Source: Phycisphaerae bacterium (lineage in GTDB: Bacteria > Chloroflexota > Anaerolineae > 4572-78 > J111). From it: a DNA stretch of 38,885 nt. Shown piece by piece: positions 34,257 through 38,885 of this stretch (positions within the stretch are counted from its first letter, which is position 1; the number at the start of each line of letters is the position of its first letter). Below the pieces are notes generated by a model that saw nothing but the letters and a program-made list of their open reading frames with translations, ran no database searches and was not told the origin of the DNA. The stretch covers positions 1-38,885 of the forward strand of contig JANQQF010000149.1 in assembly GCA_028285035.1 (NCBI GenBank), read 5' to 3'. Position numbers and translations under genes: made by a program.

Positions 34257-34295
34257 TTTGACATAACTGCCCAGAATATTATGGTGTTTGACATA
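34257..34295. repeat. Direct repeat TTTGACATA in the leader, 30 bp apart
   Basis: TTTGACATA occurs at 34257-34265 and 34287-34295. The spacing of 30 bp is close to three helical turns. Each contains a perfect -35 hexamer (TTGACA) but no good -10 follows, so they look more like binding sites than promoters. Confidence 0.35.
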
Positions 34296-34373
34296 CTATT
34301 TTGGGATCAAAAATGGAATAGTAACCCATATTGAGAATGGATTTATTGGATATCTTTGGGGAGTTAATTACTT

Positions 34374-36980
34374 ATGCCACAAAGAGGGCACAAAATTGGC
34401 ATTGATGCCAACCAGCCAGTTAGTGCGCAGGGAAGATTGGCTGATCGGCTCAGAGATCCAAGTGTTATTGCAGACACAGGTGCAGCTTGGGTTCGGATCA
34501 ATTTTGTCCTCGGCCCTTGGGCTGATCCTCGGGATAACAATTGGATCAGGATATACGAAACGATTGTCAATCAGTATGTACAAAGAGGAATGAATGTTTA
34601 CGGTTTAATTGGTCACGAATCGGTTAAGCCAGATCCAGGTGATCTATTACGAGGTTCTCGAGATCAAACAGGCCATCGTAGCCAAGCCCAGGCCTGGATT
34701 GCAAAATATGTTAACAATTTCGGCGAAATCGTCACTCGCTTTCGAGACAGAGTTAAATATTTTGAGTCGTTCAACGAGCCTGATGATTGGCACGGGAAAG
34801 ATCGAGCCTGGATACATCCCACTTGGTTTGCGGACATACTAGACCAAATTTATCGTAAGGTTCAGGTTGAGCTAGGCTTTCGAGATGTCCAGCTAATTTC
34901 TGGACCATTACAAGGTTTAGAGATCAACAAAAACAATGCCGCAAACTACCTACGTCAAACCTACCAATATGGCAAGCAGCAATTTGGTTGGGGACGCGGT
35001 AATCCACCATTTCCATTTGATGGAGTGGGCTATCACATTTACATCAAAGAGGGTTACACCCCAAATTGGCAAAGTAATTGGGCACAGCAAGAACGGGCCG
35101 TGCGAGAGATGTACCAGCGCTTCATCAATGAAATGAAGCAAGTCATTAAAAATGCTGAAAAGCGAGATAAACTACTCTATATTTCTGAGATGGGGTGGTT
35201 TAGTCACAATAATAGCCAGGATGAGCAAGCGTTTCAAGCCAAGCACGTTCCTCTTTGTCTAGATCTACTCAACAATGACCCATCTGTTAGCATCGGGATT
35301 TGGTTCTGCACTGAAGATTTCGACTCCCCACATAAAACCTACGGCTTGTATCAACAAAATAACCCAACATCACAAGGTCGTAAACCTGCTTATCAAGCTT
35401 ACAAAACGTTTTGTGATGAGCTATTGAAAGAAAAACCCAAGGAGGTTGTCGTGGATCCCGTAAAGCCACCGACTGGCGGTACAGGTCAGTCCATTCAACA
35501 ACAAATCAGCAGCATCTTTAGTCAAATTGTTGGCCTACATCATCAATTTGGGATGCCCACCCCAACCCCGCTCGGGGGTACAATTCGACAACAGATCACT
35601 CAATTGGGAGATCAAGTGGCTACGCTACGTCCAAATGAGACGATCTCTTTAACTGGATCACTCAGACAACAATTAGATTATTTGAGCAATCAATTATCAC
35701 AGGTTACAAGTGCCCCAATTAAGGTTGACAAAAAACCGATAACGCCAGTACCTGGACCAATTACGACACCACCTTCTGGCCGAGTTCCCGTTCAACAACA
35801 AATTAGTGACTTGTTTAGTCAAATCGTAGCAAAAAGGTCACAAGCAGACCTAGACCCACCACCCGCTTTGAGCGGAACCATTCGACAGCAAATTGCCCAA
35901 CTGAGAGATCAAGTGGCCGTGTTAGAACCAGGCACCACTATTACCTTAAGTGGGTCTCTTATGCAACAGCTAGCTCAGCTTCGAGCACATCTGTCAGGTG
36001 GCGTTAGTACAGCATCAACTGTTCAGACAAAATCTACTCAAACCGATCGAGTCCCTATTCGGCAGCAGATCAGTGATCTATTTACCCAAATTTCCGCAAA
36101 AAGGTCACAAGCAGACCTAGACCCACCTCCCGCTTTGAGCGGAACGATTCGTCAACAAATTGCCCAACTGAGAGATCAAGTGGCCGTATTGGAACCGGGC
36201 ACTACGATCAATCTAAGTGGTTCATTAACTCAGCAATTAGCTCAACTGCAACAATATATGGGGCAGACTTCGACCGCAGCAACATCTTCTTCTTCACCAA
36301 GCCCAACTCCAACCTTTACAGCGGTTGAAGTTCCAGAAGAGGAAGTTGATCCGAGTATGGAGCAGGCTTTAATAGAACTGCACAAACAAATTGCTGAGTT
36401 GCAACAACGACTAAAAAACATGTCGCAAAGTGGGCAAGCTACTACCTCGCAGCCAGCCAAACCCAAACCCACGGTACAGACGCCGCCAATTCAAAACATC
36501 ATTCCCAGCTTACCTCGCCACGCCACGGCTACATATCCAACTCGAAATGTTCAACAGATCAAGCAACTTATTATTCATCACACCAATATAAACCCAGCAA
36601 TTGGCGCAGCTCGAATTGCGGCACATCGAGTAAATAGACAAAATTGGCCGGGGATTGGGTATCACTATTTCATTACCCAAGAAGGCCAAATTCAGATGAC
36701 AAATGAATTAACTGTCGTCGCGAGACACACAGGTAGCTTTGACCAGGAATCGATTGGCATTTGTTTGGCTGGAAGTTTTATGCAAATTCCACCAAATGCG
36801 GCACAAATTAAGGCGACCGCTCAGCTTTGTGCTTGGCTGGTGCAACAATTAAATTTATCGACACAAGCCGTGGTTGGTTATAAGGATATTGCCCGAACCA
36901 CAGACCCTGGAACCACCTGGGATACGGGTGTTCGGTGGGGTGACCAACTCAAACGTGATATTCAATCACTATTAGGTTAA
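34374..36980 (+). CDS. Chimeric protein: glycosidase domain, coiled-coil repeats, PGRP/amidase domain
   Basis: An 868-aa protein with no signal peptide or membrane segment. Residues about 5-350 are a (beta/alpha)8 glycoside hydrolase-like domain (clan GH-A by motifs): ESFNEPDDW gives a likely acid/base Glu135, and YISEMGWF a likely nucleophile Glu272. Residues 373-632 hold three related modules of about 70 aa (IRQQIAQLRDQVAVLEPG type) with helical heptads, separated by Pro/Thr-rich linkers; a fourth coil follows at about 658-685. Residues about 700-868 are a PGRP/N-acetylmuramoyl-alanine amidase type 2 domain (LIIHHTN with His735/736, ARHTGS with His785, SIGICLAGSF, TTDPGTTW). The expected zinc-ligand His in the GHxD motif is Tyr836, so amidase activity is doubtful. 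The ATG at 34374 follows GGGGAG about 10 nt upstream. How it leaves the cell, if it does, is unclear. Confidence 0.85.
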   Translation: MPQRGHKIGIDANQPVSAQGRLADRLRDPSVIADTGAAWVRINFVLGPWADPRDNNWIRIYETIVNQYVQRGMNVYGLIGHESVKPDPGDLLRGSRDQTGHRSQAQAWIAKYVNNFGEIVTRFRDRVKYFESFNEPDDWHGKDRAWIHPTWFADILDQIYRKVQVELGFRDVQLISGPLQGLEINKNNAANYLRQTYQYGKQQFGWGRGNPPFPFDGVGYHIYIKEGYTPNWQSNWAQQERAVREMYQRFINEMKQVIKNAEKRDKLLYISEMGWFSHNNSQDEQAFQAKHVPLCLDLLNNDPSVSIGIWFCTEDFDSPHKTYGLYQQNNPTSQGRKPAYQAYKTFCDELLKEKPKEVVVDPVKPPTGGTGQSIQQQISSIFSQIVGLHHQFGMPTPTPLGGTIRQQITQLGDQVATLRPNETISLTGSLRQQLDYLSNQLSQVTSAPIKVDKKPITPVPGPITTPPSGRVPVQQQISDLFSQIVAKRSQADLDPPPALSGTIRQQIAQLRDQVAVLEPGTTITLSGSLMQQLAQLRAHLSGGVSTASTVQTKSTQTDRVPIRQQISDLFTQISAKRSQADLDPPPALSGTIRQQIAQLRDQVAVLEPGTTINLSGSLTQQLAQLQQYMGQTSTAATSSSSPSPTPTFTAVEVPEEEVDPSMEQALIELHKQIAELQQRLKNMSQSGQATTSQPAKPKPTVQTPPIQNIIPSLPRHATATYPTRNVQQIKQLIIHHTNINPAIGAARIAAHRVNRQNWPGIGYHYFITQEGQIQMTNELTVVARHTGSFDQESIGICLAGSFMQIPPNAAQIKATAQLCAWLVQQLNLSTQAVVGYKDIARTTDPGTTWDTGVRWGDQLKRDIQSLLG
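35490..36266 (+). repeat. Three in-gene repeats, the last two near-identical with a 267-bp period
   Basis: Modules lie at 35490-35705, 35790-35999 and 36057-36266. The second and third share long identical DNA stretches (for example 32 nt from 35829 and from 36096) with a constant shift of 267 bp, whereas the first is related only at protein level (297-300 bp away). The pattern fits a recent duplication of an older module. Confidence 0.85.
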
Positions 36981-37094
36981 TACTTTTCTAAAGAAAAATC
37001 AGCGTTTTACAGGCTCAACAGTGCATCACTTATGGGCGGATAGCCATACCAGATGCATTCAGAATTAATCACAATCAATGAAGGAGATTAACAA

Positions 37095-37712
37095 ATGAGT
37101 AATCAAATCCAGTATGACTATCAAGCAGTGCAGCGAATTCCAGCAGCAATGGCCCCTTGGGATATGCGCATCGATATTCCCGTTGCTTCTCAATTTGGCG
37201 AGTATGTATTGATTGGTATTGAGCAAGCAGGTATCGAACTTCATCACGAAGTTGAAGTTGTTGATGAGAGCGGTCTCCCACTTCGAGGGGTATGGGTTAT
37301 TTTTGGTTTCCCCGGTGGTGGTCCTAGTATCGGTCTAAGTCCTAGTCGCAGCTACTGGCAGAATGCCCCAGCAGTTCTACGAGGAAATGCCCAAAAAACT
37401 TCAACCAGCGGTTATGTTCGCCACACTTTCCAAAGTGGTGGGGAAGATATTTGGGTTTGGGATCTTAATAGCAACAATGAATTGACGTTGCCCAGCCCTA
37501 TCGTTCGTAACTGTACTTGGCAACGTAATCCAGTCGGTGTCTTTGAACACACTGGCGTTAAACTTACCTTCCAGCGCCGCCAGGCTAATGTAATCCCTTT
37601 GAGTCAACGTCTTTCTGCGCTTGAAGCTGGTAGCACAGGCGGTGGCGGTGATAGTGCCTCTGTCGCTGCTTTACAGCAACGTATTGAAGCACTTGAGCAA
37701 TTGATTGGGTAA
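37095..37712 (+). CDS. Small Ig-like protein with C-terminal coiled coil, function unknown
   Basis: A 205-aa protein of no family I can name with certainty. Residues about 30-165 look like a beta-sandwich of the Ig-like or transthyretin-like kind (IELHHEVEVVDESGLPLRGV, then KTSTSGYVRHTFQSGGED). A Gly-rich linker (GSTGGGGDS) joins it to two short helices with heptads (LSQRLSALEAG and VAALQQRIEALEQLIG). There is no signal peptide. The helices resemble the modules in the protein encoded just upstream (TIRQQIAQLRDQVAVLEPG), which suggests the two may assemble together. AAGGAG 8 nt before the ATG is a strong ribosome binding site. It lies 114 nt after the glycosidase-PGRP gene and ends at a terminator. 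Confidence 0.75.
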   Translation: MSNQIQYDYQAVQRIPAAMAPWDMRIDIPVASQFGEYVLIGIEQAGIELHHEVEVVDESGLPLRGVWVIFGFPGGGPSIGLSPSRSYWQNAPAVLRGNAQKTSTSGYVRHTFQSGGEDIWVWDLNSNNELTLPSPIVRNCTWQRNPVGVFEHTGVKLTFQRRQANVIPLSQRLSALEAGSTGGGGDSASVAALQQRIEALEQLIG

Positions 37713-37747
37713 GTTTTATCTTTATTCTCAATATTAATAAACTTTGC

Positions 37748-37779
37748 AAAGCCCCACTTGAAGCCAAAGCGGGGCTTTT
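37748..37779 (+). terminator. Rho-independent terminator after the 37095 gene
   Basis: AAAGCCCC (37748-37755) pairs with GGGGCTTT (37771-37778) across a 15-nt loop, followed by one more T. It lies 35 nt past the stop codon and close before the ribosome binding site of the next gene, so the following gene may have another source of transcription or read-through. Confidence 0.75.
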
Positions 37780-37798
37780 GGTTATAGGAGGCATCTAA

Positions 37799-38749
37799 AT
37801 GCATATTACCATCACTGGCGGAGCGGGTTTACTTGGACGAAAAGTAGGCGAAGCATTGCTCAAACGAGGGCAACTCAATGGCACAAATATCACAAAACTC
37901 ACCCTCTTTGATCGTGTTGCGGCTTCTTTACCTGATGATCCCAGGCTGGAAATTCTCACAGGTGATATTACTCATCCTCAAATCATTCAACAGCTTACTG
38001 AAAAAACAGACGTGATTTTCCATCTGGCTGCCGTGCTGAGTGGTGAGTCTGAGCAAAATTTCGAATTGGGGATGCAGGTTAATCTGCACGCGACCCAACA
38101 ACTCTTGGAGGCCTGTCGGCAGCGCACAGAAACCATTCGTTTTATTTTTGCCAGCACCACCGCTGTTTATGGTGGAGAGATGCTAGAGGTCATTGAGGAT
38201 GGGACAATTTTAACCCCACAAAGTTCATATGGCACCCAGAAAGCAATCAATGAGTTGCTGGTCAATGATTATAGCCGAAAGGGTTTTATCGATGGTCGCG
38301 CCCTGCGCTTACCCACGATTGTCGTTCGCCCAGGGTTACCAAACAAAGCCACCTCAACCTTCGCCAGTTCAATCATCCGTGAACCTCTCCAAGGGCAACC
38401 AGCCAGTTGCCCGGTCACCCCCGATACCCGTCTTTGGATCATGTCACCTCGACAGGCCGTCAATTGTTTTATTCAAATCGCCGAGCTTCCCGCAGTGGCA
38501 TTTGGACCAAGCCGAGCAATGGCCCTGCCTGGTTTGTCCGTCTCGGTCCAGGATATGGTCGATGCCCTGCGAGATATTGCCGGACCAGCAGTTGTTGATC
38601 GAATTCAGTGGGAGCCGGATCCTTTCATCCAGCGTATTGTCGGTAGTTGGCCGGATCGTTTTGCCCCTCACCAAGCTGAACAGCTAGGCTTTCAGGCCGA
38701 TGCCTCGATGCAAACAATTATTCAGAATTTTATTGATGATGAGATGTAG
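37799..38749 (+). CDS. denD: NAD-dependent epimerase/dehydratase, likely D-erythronate dehydrogenase (DenD-like)
   Basis: Extended SDR enzyme of 316 aa. The Rossmann NAD motif TGGAGLLG is at 6-13, and the catalytic Tyr144-x-x-x-Lys148 in QSSYGTQKAINE comes with FASTTAVYGG before it. The RLPTIVVRPGLPNKATSTFA and SSIIREPLQGQPASCPV stretches are characteristic of DenD, which oxidises D-erythronate at C2. The usual partners (a DUF1537 kinase and an aldolase) are not in the window, so the substrate is an inference. AGGAGG lies 7 nt before the ATG. The 136 nt after the gene show nothing I can name. Confidence 0.85.
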   Translation: MHITITGGAGLLGRKVGEALLKRGQLNGTNITKLTLFDRVAASLPDDPRLEILTGDITHPQIIQQLTEKTDVIFHLAAVLSGESEQNFELGMQVNLHATQQLLEACRQRTETIRFIFASTTAVYGGEMLEVIEDGTILTPQSSYGTQKAINELLVNDYSRKGFIDGRALRLPTIVVRPGLPNKATSTFASSIIREPLQGQPASCPVTPDTRLWIMSPRQAVNCFIQIAELPAVAFGPSRAMALPGLSVSVQDMVDALRDIAGPAVVDRIQWEPDPFIQRIVGSWPDRFAPHQAEQLGFQADASMQTIIQNFIDDEM

Positions 38750-38885
38750 AGGTTGAGTTGTTAGAGTTGCTCGGTTTGTAGAGTCTATTACCATAATTTT
38801 GTACAAATAGAGGGTGATTCAACTAGTTGCTTCAAACAGGGCAGGTTTCAACTTGGTGAAAACGCCCAGAAAAAAGAGAAAAGAG

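Noticed and set aside
34258..34293. Perfect TTGACA hexamers as promoters
   Set aside because: No suitable -10 lies 16-18 bp downstream of either; the 34202-34230 pair is much better.
34288..34593. 101-codon plus-strand frame upstream of and over the glycosidase start
   Set aside because: It overlaps the well-supported glycosidase domain in another frame and has no recognisable content.
35490..36266. Repeat array as a possible CRISPR
   Set aside because: The repeats are about 210 bp, in frame and protein-coding, with no short repeats or spacers.
1..38885. tRNA, rRNA or SRP RNA genes
   Set aside because: I saw no cloverleaf-like segment with a T-loop motif and no rRNA-like stretch in the intergenic regions; covariance-model searches would settle this.

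Overview
The window looks like a chromosomal segment of an uncultured member of the Chloroflexota (Anaerolineae-like), judged from gene content only. The pointers are many large GT-C (ArnT/PMT-like) membrane proteins carrying the same C-terminal beta-sandwich modules, a DUF2079 protein, a membrane-anchored LuxR-HTH/kelch protein, topA with an N-terminal zinc ribbon, and rpsP with a long charged tail. Base composition is moderate (mid-40s percent GC by eye). I see no rRNA, tRNA, CRISPR array or insertion sequence. Rank below phylum is a guess.

Region 1 (1-8908, minus strand) is housekeeping. Transcription starts at a good sigma70-type promoter (8880-8908) and runs ffh, rpsP, khpA, rimM, the classic SRP / S16 / KH / RimM operon without the usual trmD and rplS. 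It ends at a strong terminator (5877-5903). A new promoter (5821-5850) then drives dprA and manC. topA and a small two-gene tail (a helical protein overlapping an HNH nuclease) follow on the same strand. manC sits between dprA and topA, which are neighbours in many bacteria.

Region 2 (8909-13273) holds a LuxR-type HTH / transmembrane / kelch protein that overlaps folP by 4 nt, then folK facing folP, then a DegT/DnrJ/EryC1-type sugar aminotransferase closed by a clear terminator.

Region 3 (13378-34106) is a 21-kb surface-glycan island. It holds six PMT/ArnT-like GT-C proteins, one DUF2079 protein and one SGNH hydrolase. All seven polytopic proteins end in one to three copies of a shared beta-sandwich module, 14 copies by my count. 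Three genes (32022-34106, 29159-32029, 26739-29162) overlap as one transcription unit; the others are separated by 237-550 bp. With manC and the aminotransferase, this suggests lipid-linked sugar transfer to extracytoplasmic acceptors, with SGNH-type acyl modification.

Region 4 (34202-38749, plus strand) begins at a near-consensus promoter. It encodes a chimeric protein without a signal peptide (GH-A-type glycosidase, three coiled-coil repeats, and a PGRP/amidase domain that has lost a zinc-ligand histidine). Next is a small Ig-like/coiled-coil protein, a terminator, and a D-erythronate dehydrogenase-like SDR. The glycosidase-PGRP gene with its partner, and the shared module across the membrane proteins, are the parts most worth following up.
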